Source of the DNA: Helianthus annuus
Taxonomy: Eukaryota > Streptophyta > Magnoliopsida > Asterales > Asteraceae
DNA: 64,000 nt
Assembly (NCBI RefSeq): GCF_002127325.2
Contig: NC_035447.2
Coordinates: 31,626,642 to 31,690,641 of the forward strand
Direction: 5' to 3'
This document shows positions 1-10,500 of the stretch, piece by piece. Numbering within the stretch: the first letter of the stretch is position 1; each line of letters starts with the position of its first letter. A program made the position numbers and the translations under genes. Below the pieces are notes generated by a model. The model was not told the origin of the DNA, ran no database searches, and saw only the letters and a list, made by a program, of their open reading frames with translations.

Positions 1-2100
1 AATCAGCCAATGCTTTTCCCTCTCCAATCGCTGATTGTCGTCGGAGGTTATCCCATAGTCTGCATACATGGTGTTGAGCTGCTCCTGGGAAACGGAGCCA
101 ACCTCCTTCAAGTACTTCAACTCAGCAACCAACTCTTCTTTCTCCCTTGTCAGCACCGCCATCTTCTGCTCCCAGGCTCGCTCCTTCTTCTCCAGCATGA
201 CTCCAGCCCCCTGGAAAGAAGGTCAGTTTATATAAAAAAAAGAGGAAGGATTGTACACCTTCTCCTCCTGTAACTTCCTCTCAGCTTCAACCACACGGCA
301 CCTAAGACCGGCAGCAACAGATTGGGAAGCCTTAAGCTCAGCCTTGAGTCCCTCGTTAGCCCTCCTTAGATCGTCAACCCTCTGCAACATACCAGCACCC
401 CTAAAAAAGCTCTCACAAAGAGACATGCTGTATTGGTCCTCGAAAAGGTCGTCCCTCAGTACAAAATTCACGAATTTATGTGAGGGAAGAACAACATGGT
501 TAAGGAAGTCCCGAGCAGCTTCGGGAGTCCCTATCACCGAAGAACTGGTCACCTTCCATTTGGGGACATAAGTGAGAGGGATAGCATCTGCAAACAAGGG
601 AGCGAGAGGGGATCGATGAGCGGGACCTTCAAGAGGAGTGGGTTTACTGGTCCCAGTAGCATGAGAAGGCGAGAGCTCAAAAGCTGAGGAGAAGCGGGCT
701 ACGCCCACCTCAGAAGCCTTATCCCGAACACGGGAGGAAGAGGGACCGGTAGGAATCTCTATGGGATCCTGAGAACTCCCCTGCAAAACAAGGAGAAGAT
801 ATCAAAAACAAGACAAAAGCAAAGAAAAGGAACGAAAAGAAGAAAAAACCCACCAGTAAAGGCACACTCACAAGACTCGAAGACCTCAAGTGTTTAGATA
901 AAGAGCCTTTGACCCCGACAGGGGGAAGATCAGAAACAGCGTTCGACGAAGGAGGGGGCTTCTGACCACTGGCACTTCGAAGTCTTTGTCGGATATTACG
1001 GGGAGCGGGGGCTGGCTGAGTACTTACAGATTTTCTCTTGCGAACTAAACGGATTTCCAAATCTTCATCTTCACTCTGATCAGCATGTTGGACAGGGGGA
1101 AGGTCGGGGGAACTTTCTTCCCCATCAGAGGGGTTCCCCTCGTCACCTCCCACGGTGACAGAACCCCCAGCCTGGGCAGATCCCCCTATAACCAACGCTG
1201 CCCCACTCCGGCTCAGACCCGGAACAACTTCACCATTAACCATGAACTGCACATCCTTGCAATCTCCCTGAAGCAACCTCCATAAAGTCAACTCTGCTGG
1301 AGAAAGACGCTAAAGATGACTACACGGACACAAAGAAGCAAAAATAAGCAAATGCAGACCTAAGACGAAAAAATACCTTTTTTGCCAAAGAAAGCTTTGG
1401 GATGAACAGGGTAAGAGGGACTCAATCCACCCATAGCCAAAATGCCCTCGGAGAAAGTGAAAGCCCTGGTAGGATGCTCATACATACGCTTCCACTGAAC
1501 AGTCTCGTTCGCCAATAAGGAAGGAACAACATCTTCGATGGGAGTATCAGCATCCCTGGGCAAAGGGGATTCTGACATCATAGCAGTAGAGACGAAAATG
1601 AACCTACTTTTCCAATCCTTCGGGTAAGTAGAACTAGGCATGAAAGAATAACAGGGTTTTGACACGTTGTTCTGCCTCTTGGCAAAGGTAAACCAGTCTC
1701 TATCGGAGATCAGCTTGTAAAACATGCAGAACAAGGGAATGGAAGGCTCACCGGAGATGGTAGCACAAGATAATTCGAAATGTACCACTCTCATCCACCC
1801 CAAAGGATGCAACTGAGAAAAGTGAACCCTAAAATGGCGAAGCAAATCAACTTTAAAAGAGGAGAGTGGATATCGGACCCCGCAAGAGGAGAAAGCTAGG
1901 GTGTAAAGAGGGATCACATCCGGCGTAAACACCGCCGACTCATCAGGATTCGGCAAGGTAGGAGAAAACTGTTCAGGGATGGCAAATGTCTCGACAAAGG
2001 ACCTCAAATCCTTTGTTGTCAAGACTGATTTGATTACAGAACGACCGGAACGACTCATAGTCGGAGGAAGAACGGCGATCGAAGAAGAAATGGTGGGCAA
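1..2100 (-). CDS. Spliced antisense gene of a Tat element (gypsy-type putative transposase family), partial
   Basis: Four coding blocks can be followed on the minus strand: 2100-1377, about 1296-872, 780-259 and 210 to the window edge. They are separated by introns with GT...AG ends (for example donor after 1377, acceptor ending at 781, donor after 259, acceptor ending at 211). The first block resembles the plant 'putative gypsy-type transposase' domain (Pfam Transposase_28 as I recall it), around the motif LHPLGWMRVVHFELSC. The later blocks are charged, and the last one is coiled-coil-like. The gene is antisense to the element's own pol. Function is unknown; despite the family name no catalytic motif is visible. 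The C-terminus is outside the window, and either of two adjacent AGs could start block 2. Confidence 0.65.
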
Positions 2101-2243
2101 AAGGAATTGTGACAGGGAAGAAAGGGAATCTGAAAGGTTAGATAGAAAAATTTGAGAAGATATAGGGTATTTAAAAAGGGGGCAACTGACATGCAGATAA
2201 CCGTCCCATCATCAATCTCGTCAAAATTCAAAAAAGGGGCACG

Positions 2244-3120
2244 TGTTGATAAGGGGATAACTCCCACTATAGGTATCCGGCGAAATAATGGCTAGTGGGG
2301 GCGATTGATTACAATTGACCGGGAGAGGGCCCACACACGAAAAGAAAAACTACTCTTTGAACAGTTATGACTCAGCCCCGGATCATGAGCCTCGGGTCTC
2401 AGAACCAGGGACTAAAGATGACTTGACGACGGGCCAGTGGGAAAGCCCACTTTACCCGCTCTGGATTATCCTTACAAAGGCCCAATTATACGAAAGCCCA
2501 CATAATAGAGTTACCTTGCCCATTAAGGTTTCTCTCCCTTTGTAAAAGGCGGGAAAACCACAAGCAGAGAAGGCAGGCTTCATTTAATATTGATAAGAAG
2601 AGGATCTCGGCTGGCACATGTACTTTCCGGGTAGGGCATTAAATGAGAAGATCATCTTACCGTTAGGGGTCAGACACGTGTCTGCACCCCTCGAGGACTC
2701 GCCGGGCCCGTTGGATCATCTAAGTAAAATATCCCACATGCTAGATAAGGGTTGGGTATTATATAAGAAGAACGAGGAAGGGCATAAGGTATGATCAGCA
2801 AAACCATCTCATTTACTTCATCCTCATTTACTGCTCCCATATTTATTTCCGGCCAATATTCTCATTTATGACACACACACACATTCGTTTGATTCACACC
2901 TGCGAGGAAATATTCCGGTGACACACTCATCGGAATAAGCTCCTCTATCTTTCCGGCAAGTTTACTTACTCTCACGGCGGTGCTTGGTCACGGATCCCCC
3001 CCCCCCCCCGGGGTCCTCCGTGGCGAGGCTAACGGTTTGTTCTTTTGTAGTAACGGAGATAAAGGCTCTCGACGTCAGCGAAGATCCATCTAACGTCATC
3101 CGGGAGTTGGGTATTCGACA
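2244..3120 (+). repeat. Probable 3' LTR of the left Gypsy element
   Basis: The block starts TGTTGATAAG directly after a purine-rich tract and ends ATTCGACA. It contains a TATA-like sequence (TATTATATAAG, about 2758-2768) preceding an 'acacacac' tract near 2873. A run of about 13 C at 2997-3009 is followed by GGGG. The partner LTR is outside the window, so the ends are inferred. Confidence 0.6.
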
Positions 3121-3361
3121 CTAGTGCTTGTCAATATTAGACATATACAAAACTGTGGGGGTGGTGGGAAATATATAATGTTAACCTAGGTCTATAAACT
3201 TGTGGTCGGCCAGAATGTGATATTATGGCATGCATTGAGCTCATACATGATTAAGATGTGTTTATAAACTTTTAAATAAAGATGTATGTTTCTTTAACTC
3301 ATTGACACATTGATGACGTATGTTTTTAAGTATGTATCTCCAGGAAAACGACAATAATAGA
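3121..3361. repeat. R module copy 1a, left part (interrupted by the Gypsy element)
   Basis: This sequence closely matches parts of 21480-21660, 35705-35945 and 57830-57980, including the 'gtgggaaatatataatgttaacctagg' region and the 'gtatgtatctcc' region. It ends at the 5-bp target duplication ATAGA (3357-3361) and resumes at 21163 beyond the Gypsy element. No gene is visible. Confidence 0.8.
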
Positions 3362-3978
3362 TGACGACGGGGGTAGCCCAAGGTCAATTAAAATGACTAA
3401 TATGCAAGAGCTTAAAAGGTTGAAAGGTTCATCGGATGAAAAGCTGTAAAGTGAGAAAAGCGAGGAACAGTAATCAGTCACATCTGAGGACACACCTCAC
3501 CAACTCACGCCCACAAACTCAGAGCAGGTCTGCACAAGTACACTCTATTAACCAGGGGTCCAAAGCCTTCAACCCCAAAAGGGGAAACCCTCCATTGCAA
3601 ACAGGTTTCGCTAGTCTTGTATATGCCATTTCAGGAGATGTCTTCCCCTATAAGAAGACAGCTCATGTTCACTTCTGGGACATTCCGAAACACAGAGATT
3701 CCTTAATCTCTGGTCATTCAAAGAGTACTTGATCACTTCCAAGTTACTCTTCATCACATTCAACACACACTCATTCTATTTGCTTTCTTTTCTGGATTCG
3801 AGCTTGCCTCGAAGAAGGAACTTCAAAGCAAATAACAATTACATACTAGTGAACCTCCTTCCACATTTTGCAAACGTGGAGGGACCCCGCGACCTGCGTT
3901 AGGCAAAACTGAACCCTTCAGCCCTTTTGCCTAACCAACTCAGCTACCATCCTTGGTCTCGTGTTTGTTGCATCAACA
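3362..3978 (+). repeat. 5' LTR of the Tat Gypsy element
   Basis: 617 bp, TG...CA, with the same length as the 3' copy. A TATA-like TATAAGA lies at 3649-3655, and promoter activity is inferred from it. It differs from the 3' LTR at five positions that I could see. Confidence 0.95.
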
Positions 3979-3981
3979 AGT

Positions 3982-3999
3982 TGGCGCCCACCGTGGGGC
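3982..3999 (+). other. Primer binding site of the Tat element
   Basis: TGGCGCCCACCGTGGGGC begins three bases after the 5' LTR, and TGGCGCC is a common start for plant Gypsy primer sites. I cannot decide from memory whether tRNA-Asp or tRNA-Arg is the primer. Confidence 0.8.
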
Positions 4000-4060
4000 T
4001 ACGCCGCTGTTTCTTCTCAAAAAAGACCTAGTAGTGTAGCTCCTTTCACTCAAAACCACC

Positions 4061-7000
4061 ATGTCCGAAAGTGGATCCCCGGGAGAGGTGAACCAGATCC
4101 CTAACACCTCCACCCCGGGTAGTGGCCTAGCTCACACAACTATAACAACACCGTTTTCAACTCCGGGGAGTACACCTGAGTTCCTTACCTTCAACACACC
4201 AACCCCATCCAGATCTGGGGCTCCGTCACCCAACGTTGGTGTGTCGGACACCCCGGCACGTGTTGAACTTACCCCCGAGGGGGTCGCTAATAACTTCCTC
4301 GAGCTAAGGTCACTTCTTAACCAGCATGTGAATAGAGAAAGGGAAAAGGGGGTAAGGATTCGTCTAGATTACGATGAACCTGAGCCAACGTTGTCTCCTG
4401 GGCCACCCCTACCACCCTTTGTTACAAGAGGTGAGGCTGGTCCCAGCAACCCTTCAAACCCTCATCCTTATCTATCCACTATGACAAATCCAACTGTTCA
4501 TCCTATTCTCTCTTCCCAACCAATTGCTAGTGGCACTCCTCTGGGACACGAGTTAACACTTGATCAACTCCTACAGTCCCCAGTGACCAGCTGTCCTGCT
4601 TCTCTAGCTACCACATGGGAACAAGCTCTGTCCGTGCTCCCTTTAGCACGAAGTGCTGTTACTAGCACCCCTCTCGGGGTAAACTGCTCAGTTGGTCCAG
4701 CAAGCCTTCAGGGTTTCAATCTCATACCTAACATGATGTCACAGATGATGGCCAACTTCCCATGGCAACACTTCATCAATCAAGTGCTGGCCACCCAGGG
4801 AAACCATGGCAATAACAACAATGTGGGTACAAGACCTGAAGAAGACTTGGCTAAACCTTACAAGCCAAGTAACCTTTCATGCTTCTCAAGGCAGATAGCT
4901 GATTATGATTTTCAGTCAAAGATCAAGATGCCAGCCCACATCAGAATGTATGATAGGACCGAAGATCCCGAAGATCATCTCCAGATCTTCACTGGTGCCG
5001 CTCGAATAGAAAAATGGTCAAATGCTGAATGTTGCCTAATGTTCATGCAGACTCTTGTTGGATCCGCCAGAATCTGGTTCAACGACCTACCTGCTCAAAG
5101 CATTCGAAGCTTTGACGATCTCAGCAGAGGTTTTCTGGCAAACTTCTCCCAACAAAGGCGATACGTTAAGGACGCAACAGTAATCTTCCAGATAAAACAA
5201 CGCGACGATGAAAGCCTTCGGGCATTCATCGAACGATACAAGAAAGAAGGGCTAACCTATGTAGGGGCTGATGAGAAAATGAGAGTGGCCGGTTTCATGA
5301 ACGCCATAACCTCCAAATACCTCACACGGGATTTCAACAAATCTCTGCCCAAAACCTTGGAGGAAGCCCTTGAAAGGGCCGAAGCTCACATTCGGGGAGA
5401 GGAAGCTGTGGATATCAAAGAACAAAGGAAAAGGGGGCCAGGCTGGCGAAGCAGTAGCCCAGCCAGAAAGAGAGGAAACTTTAACTCTTACGACAGACGC
5501 CCAAAGGGTTCAGACCCTCGAAGGGTTGAAGGAAGAAACCCTTCAGGCAGAGATAAAGGCATGAGTTTCACTCCCCTCACCAAAACCCCTCAAGAAATCC
5601 TGGCAACAGAAGAAGTCAAGCAAAACTTTAGACCTCCCAGGCCTCTCCCCAAGAGTCGAAAAAATGAGAACTCCACGCAGTTCTGTGAGTTCCATGAAGA
5701 AAAGGGGCATCGCACCAATGATTGCTTCCAACTGAAAAAGAGAATTGAAGAGGCCGTTAAGTCAGGAGAGCTCGCTCATTTGGTAAAAGGGGTTCGAGAC
5801 AAAATGGCTGAAGGCAAAGGGAAGGAAGTAAACATGGTGTATTCTGATGAAAAGGTTCCTTACAAGAAGCGGCGGTTGGAAGATTGGGAGCTTCAGTGTG
5901 TCTGCTTCCCCCCAACAAGGAAGGACCCACTTCCTGGTCCCCTTGTGGTTGAAGCCACCGTGGGCACATTACAAACGTGTAAAGCATACATAGACACGGG
6001 AGCAACCACTGAAATCATGTTTGAGAAATTTTTCAACCAATTAAGCGATGAGGAACGTTCAAGGCTTCAACCCTCTGGAACCTCCATAAAAGGTATCGCC
6101 GATATAACCTTGAAGCCTTTGGGGCAGATAACCCTTGATGTTTGTTTTAAGGAGGGATCAAAAGAAAGAACCCGATCACTGACTTTTGTGGTTATCAACA
6201 TCCCTTCCAACTATGACGTAATCATAGGGAGGCCTGGACAATGTGCATTCTACATGGCAGTGTCTATCGGCCATGGCACCGTCAAATTTCCTACTGAAAG
6301 AGGGATTGCAACCCTTCAACCCTCTCAGGAAGCTTACCTGATCGAGGGTGAAAGTTCAAATGGTGAGAAAGACAAGCAAGGGTTAGTCATTAACCCTAAA
6401 TACCCTGAGCAACGAATAAGGGTCAACCCCAACCTTTCCCAAGAGACTCTTTCATACCTTGAAAAGCTGCTGAAGCATCACAGTGATGTGTTCGCCTGGT
6501 CTCCTGAAGATATGACTGGAATCCCTCGAAACATTGCTGAACACGAGTTAAGAATACCACCAAACGTCAAGCTGGTGGTTCAAAAGAAAAGAAGCCTGGC
6601 ACCCGAGAGAAGCTTGGCAGCTTGCCAAGAGGTGGAAAAGCTTGTATCAGCTGGCATTCTCCGAGAGGTCAAGTACCAATCATGGATTGCAAATCCTGTT
6701 ATGGTCAGAAAACCCGACAACTCTTGGAGAATGTGTATAGATTTTAAAGATCTTAACAAGGCTTGTCCCAAAGATTGCTACCCGCTCCCGGAAATTGATC
6801 TCAAGGTTGATTCCCTCACGGGGTATCCGTTTAAATGTTTTCTTGATGCATACAAAGGTTATCACCAAATCCTCATGAAGAAGGAGGATGAAGAAAAGAC
6901 AGCTTTCCACACAGACAAGGGCATTTTTTGTTACCAAAAGATGCCTTTTGGCCTCAAAAACGCAGGTGCCACCTATCAGCGACTCGTTGATAAGGCCTTT

Positions 7001-9667
7001 GAAGACCAAATCGGTAGGAACATGGAGGCATATGTCGATGACTTGGTGATTAAGAGCAAAACGGAGTACCAAATGCTTGATGATATCCAAGAAACTTTCA
7101 AAAACCTTAGAAAGATCAACATGAAGCTCAACCCGGAAAAATGCTCGTTTGGATTCGATGAAGGAAAATTCCTGGGGCACATCGTTGGAAAGCAAAGTAT
7201 CAAAGCCAACCCTAACAAGGTAAAAGCTGTCCTTGAAGCTAAACCACCGAGAACCAAGAAGGAGGTTGAAAGCTTAAACGGGAAGCTCGCAGCCTTGAAG
7301 CGTTTTACCTCAAAACTGGCCGAAAGGTCTCTACCATTCTACAAAACGCTCAAGAACTGCTCAGATAAAAAAGATTTCAGATGGACCGATGAAGCTGAAG
7401 AAGCTTTCAATCAAATGAAGCAGCACTTAGCTTCCCTACCTGATATCGCAGCACCAGAAACTGGGGAGCTCATATCGGTGTACCTTTCAGTTGCCGACGA
7501 AGCCATCAGTGCAGTTCTCACTATCGAAAGAGACAAGGCTCAGGTACCCGTTTATTTTTTCAGCAAAACTCTAAAACTAGCTGAAACCAAATATCCTCCC
7601 CTTGAAAAACTCGCTCTAGCCCTGGTTCAAACAGCCAGAAGGCTTAGAAGATACTTCCAAGCACATCCTATACAAGTGGTCACTGACCAACCTGTCAAGA
7701 ATGTGCTTGAAAAACCTGAGAACTCAGGAAGGTTGGCAAAATGGGCAGTGGAACTAGGTGAACATAACATCACCTACGTCCCACGAAAAGCCATTAAAGC
7801 TCAAGTCCTGGCTGACTTCCTCGTTGAAGTCCCAAACCAAACAATTGAAGAAGTAAACACCACAACCGTTGAACCCTCCAACCCTGAAGCCTGGAAATTA
7901 TTCACTGACGGGGCTTCAAGCGTTGAAGGGTCAGGAGCTGGTTTAGTCCTAATCAACCCTGAGGGGCTAGAATTCACGTATGCTCTCCGTTTTAATTTTC
8001 AGACCACCAATAACGAGGCTGAATATGAAGCACTGATCGCTGGTCTACGACTGGCCAAAGAAATGAAAGTCAAAAAGCTTGAAGTGTTCACTGATTCACT
8101 ACTAGTATCAAGCCAAGTTAATGACAGCTATGTCGCCAAGGAGCCCAACATGAGAAGGTATAAAGAAAAATCCAAGGAGTTAATGAACACCTTCCAGACA
8201 TGCAACATCAAACAGATTCCAAGATCCCAAAACAAAAAGGCCGATGCCTTGAGCAAATTGGCATCCCTCACGTTCGCCCACCTCACGAAAAAGGTGTTGG
8301 TTGAAGTGTTAAAGGCTCGGTCGATTGATGAATTGGAAGTGCAAGATGTAGTAACCGAGGAAGATCCAAAATGGATGACTCCTATCAAAAAATTCCTTCA
8401 AGATAATGAACTACCTAATGATCAAACAGAAGCCGAAAGGGTAAAGATCAAAGCAAGACAATATGTGTTGCAAGGAGAAACTCTCTATAAAAAAGGTTAC
8501 CTTGCACCCTTGCTAAGATGTGTGGGCCCTGAACAAAGCAAATATTTGGTTAAGGAAGTGCATGAAGGAATATGTGGAGCTCATTTTGGAGCTAGGTCGG
8601 TAGTTGCAAAGCTCATGAACCTTGGATATTTCTGGCCATCGATGCATCGTGATACCGTTGAGCAGCTGAAGAAATGTGATGCCTGTCAAATCCATTCCCC
8701 AATACCAAAAAGTCCCAAACATGACCTGGTTCCCATAACCTCGGCATGGCCATTCCATAAATGGGGGATGGACATTGTCGGGCCATTCCCTCCAAGCAAA
8801 GGGGGAGTAAAATTCCTATTGGTAGCAATTGATTACTTCAGCAAGTGGCCAGAGGTCAAACCCCTTGCCAAGATCACAGGAAAGCAAGTCATAGACTTTG
8901 TTTGGGAAAATATCATCTGCCGTTATGGGCTGCCAGGGGTAATTGTCACCGATAATGGGAAACAATTCGCCGAGAAACCCTTCAGCCTTTGGTGCAAGGA
9001 ATACAGGATCAACCAAATCTTCAGCTCAGTGGCTTACCCGCAGTCAAACGGCCAGGTTGAAAGGACCAACAGAAGCATAGTGGAAGGCATCAAAACAAGA
9101 TTGGGGAGGTATGAAAGTAATTGGCTTGAAGAATTGCCTAGCGTTTTATGGGCAATTAGAACAATAGAAAAAGCATGTCACAAGAAGACACCTTACAGCT
9201 TGGTATTTGGATCCGAGGCCGTAATCCCCGCTGAAATAGGAGTTGTAACCCAACGAATTGTCAACATGGATCCCGAAGTAAACAAGCAAGAGACCATGTT
9301 GAACTTACAACTCCTAGAGGAGGCCCGAGATCAAGCAGCAATACAAGAAGCCAAATACAAGCAAAAGATGGAAGCCTACTACAACAAGAAGGTCAAGAAC
9401 GAACGATTCAGGCCAGGGGATCTAGTCCTCAGAAACAACGAGGCTAGCAAAAAAGAAAATCAAGGGAAACTAGGCCCAAAATGGGAAGGTCCATACACCA
9501 TCCTCGAAGCACACAAGGGAGGGTCCTACAAGCTGGGAGATCTAGAAGGCAAAAGGCTCCCAAGGCACTGGAACGGAAAAAACCCTGAGAAAGTTCTATG
9601 TTTAGAAAGTTTGGTTTGTATCAAAACAAAAACCTTTTGTAAAAGCAGATATTGCTTGAATGAATGA
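4061..9667 (+). CDS. Gag-pol polyprotein of a Tat-type Gypsy retrotransposon, intact
   Basis: A single open frame of 1868 codons with no stop or frameshift. The order seen is: proline/threonine-rich N-terminus (1-280); Gag domain (about 290-400); a knuckle-like C-x2-H-x4-H-x4-C (C542, H545, H550, C555); aspartic protease DTGA (D645); reverse transcriptase with YVDD at 991-994; a Gypsy-type RNase H (about 1130-1240); a second RNase H starting at TDGA (D1283) with the TNNEAEYEAL motif. Integrase follows, with its HHCC zinc finger (H1501, H1508, C1539, C1542) and DD35E catalytic triad (D1571, D1631, E1667), then a basic C-terminal tail. The double RNase H is typical of Tat elements. With LTRs 99% alike, the protein is probably functional or only recently inactive. 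The ATG lies 82 bases after the LTR, in a suitable context (ACCATGT). Confidence 0.95.
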   Translation: MSESGSPGEVNQIPNTSTPGSGLAHTTITTPFSTPGSTPEFLTFNTPTPSRSGAPSPNVGVSDTPARVELTPEGVANNFLELRSLLNQHVNREREKGVRIRLDYDEPEPTLSPGPPLPPFVTRGEAGPSNPSNPHPYLSTMTNPTVHPILSSQPIASGTPLGHELTLDQLLQSPVTSCPASLATTWEQALSVLPLARSAVTSTPLGVNCSVGPASLQGFNLIPNMMSQMMANFPWQHFINQVLATQGNHGNNNNVGTRPEEDLAKPYKPSNLSCFSRQIADYDFQSKIKMPAHIRMYDRTEDPEDHLQIFTGAARIEKWSNAECCLMFMQTLVGSARIWFNDLPAQSIRSFDDLSRGFLANFSQQRRYVKDATVIFQIKQRDDESLRAFIERYKKEGLTYVGADEKMRVAGFMNAITSKYLTRDFNKSLPKTLEEALERAEAHIRGEEAVDIKEQRKRGPGWRSSSPARKRGNFNSYDRRPKGSDPRRVEGRNPSGRDKGMSFTPLTKTPQEILATEEVKQNFRPPRPLPKSRKNENSTQFCEFHEEKGHRTNDCFQLKKRIEEAVKSGELAHLVKGVRDKMAEGKGKEVNMVYSDEKVPYKKRRLEDWELQCVCFPPTRKDPLPGPLVVEATVGTLQTCKAYIDTGATTEIMFEKFFNQLSDEERSRLQPSGTSIKGIADITLKPLGQITLDVCFKEGSKERTRSLTFVVINIPSNYDVIIGRPGQCAFYMAVSIGHGTVKFPTERGIATLQPSQEAYLIEGESSNGEKDKQGLVINPKYPEQRIRVNPNLSQETLSYLEKLLKHHSDVFAWSPEDMTGIPRNIAEHELRIPPNVKLVVQKKRSLAPERSLAACQEVEKLVSAGILREVKYQSWIANPVMVRKPDNSWRMCIDFKDLNKACPKDCYPLPEIDLKVDSLTGYPFKCFLDAYKGYHQILMKKEDEEKTAFHTDKGIFCYQKMPFGLKNAGATYQRLVDKAFEDQIGRNMEAYVDDLVIKSKTEYQMLDDIQETFKNLRKINMKLNPEKCSFGFDEGKFLGHIVGKQSIKANPNKVKAVLEAKPPRTKKEVESLNGKLAALKRFTSKLAERSLPFYKTLKNCSDKKDFRWTDEAEEAFNQMKQHLASLPDIAAPETGELISVYLSVADEAISAVLTIERDKAQVPVYFFSKTLKLAETKYPPLEKLALALVQTARRLRRYFQAHPIQVVTDQPVKNVLEKPENSGRLAKWAVELGEHNITYVPRKAIKAQVLADFLVEVPNQTIEEVNTTTVEPSNPEAWKLFTDGASSVEGSGAGLVLINPEGLEFTYALRFNFQTTNNEAEYEALIAGLRLAKEMKVKKLEVFTDSLLVSSQVNDSYVAKEPNMRRYKEKSKELMNTFQTCNIKQIPRSQNKKADALSKLASLTFAHLTKKVLVEVLKARSIDELEVQDVVTEEDPKWMTPIKKFLQDNELPNDQTEAERVKIKARQYVLQGETLYKKGYLAPLLRCVGPEQSKYLVKEVHEGICGAHFGARSVVAKLMNLGYFWPSMHRDTVEQLKKCDACQIHSPIPKSPKHDLVPITSAWPFHKWGMDIVGPFPPSKGGVKFLLVAIDYFSKWPEVKPLAKITGKQVIDFVWENIICRYGLPGVIVTDNGKQFAEKPFSLWCKEYRINQIFSSVAYPQSNGQVERTNRSIVEGIKTRLGRYESNWLEELPSVLWAIRTIEKACHKKTPYSLVFGSEAVIPAEIGVVTQRIVNMDPEVNKQETMLNLQLLEEARDQAAIQEAKYKQKMEAYYNKKVKNERFRPGDLVLRNNEASKKENQGKLGPKWEGPYTILEAHKGGSYKLGDLEGKRLPRHWNGKNPEKVLCLESLVCIKTKTFCKSRYCLNE

Positions 9668-10500
9668 AGTCATTTTATCAAACTTGTCTTTCTATCCTAA
9701 TATCAGGTTGAGAACCTAGCAAAAAACTCCATGGCAAGGGCCATGTAAGGGGATGAGCTCCCAGGCCATATCGCTCAATAGGTTCAAGGGTTGAATGGAC
9801 CTATATAAGGGGTGAGTTCCTAGATCAATACAACTCCATGAGATTTGTTAAGAAAAAACAATAATGTCTCATAGACAGGTTTGAACAGCCTACACCAATC
9901 GTTCCTTAAGTCTTAGAAACACAATCAACAAATAGACTTACGAAATCAACTAAAACTACAAAGAAATAAGGAAAAGGATAGATACTACGTCTTGATGTTA
10001 ATAAACACTAAGGTAAAGTGTCTGCAGCACGGAACCCTTTAAAGTGTAAAAAACATAAAGACAAAGTAAACAAAGACAAGGCAAGAAAATAAAAATAACC
10101 GACAAAAATAAACAAACTTATCAGTTAAACATGCAAGCCAAACCAGAAGCTACCAAGGTTTCAAGCCAACAGAAAATAAGCTTGAAAGGTTAAAGGCTTC
10201 AACCCATTAACAACTACACAAAAAAGCTTGAAGGGTTGAAAACCCACAAAACAAACCAAGCAAAATAAATAAACAAACATAACACAAACAACATAGCAAC
10301 CATCATACCATAATTAGGAAGGCCATCAAAAGACCTTCAGAAGGAAGTCAAAGCAAGTCCTAGTAACTTGCAAATAAAACTAGTGTTCAATGGCCATACA
10401 GGCCTAACCAACCACAGGAACCTTAAGGGTTCCTAAAAACCTAATATTGTTTAAAACATTACAGACATTAAGTGTTTGCTAAGAAAGCTACGAATAAACA
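9668..10500. other. Non-coding spacer between pol and the antisense gene
   Basis: A-rich sequence with repeated short phrases (for example 'gcttgaaaggtt' and 'ggttgaa' near 10185-10250). No open frame or structural RNA is visible. It probably contains the 3' ends of both convergent transcripts. Confidence 0.6.

Larger units (their letters stand above)
1..3120 (+). mobile_element. Tat-like Gypsy retrotransposon, 3' part (pol lies off the left edge)
   Basis: The segment holds a minus-strand antisense gene (1-2100) followed by a purine-rich stretch at 2231-2240 and a TG...CA block (2244-3120) that I read as the 3' LTR. The arrangement matches the complete Tat element further right, where an antisense gene also lies between pol and the 3' LTR. 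The element sense strand is plus. Only one LTR is visible, so the LTR limits and target duplication cannot be proven here. The right flank (from 3121) resembles sequence in the R modules near 21480 and 35705, which supports the right boundary. Confidence 0.7.
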
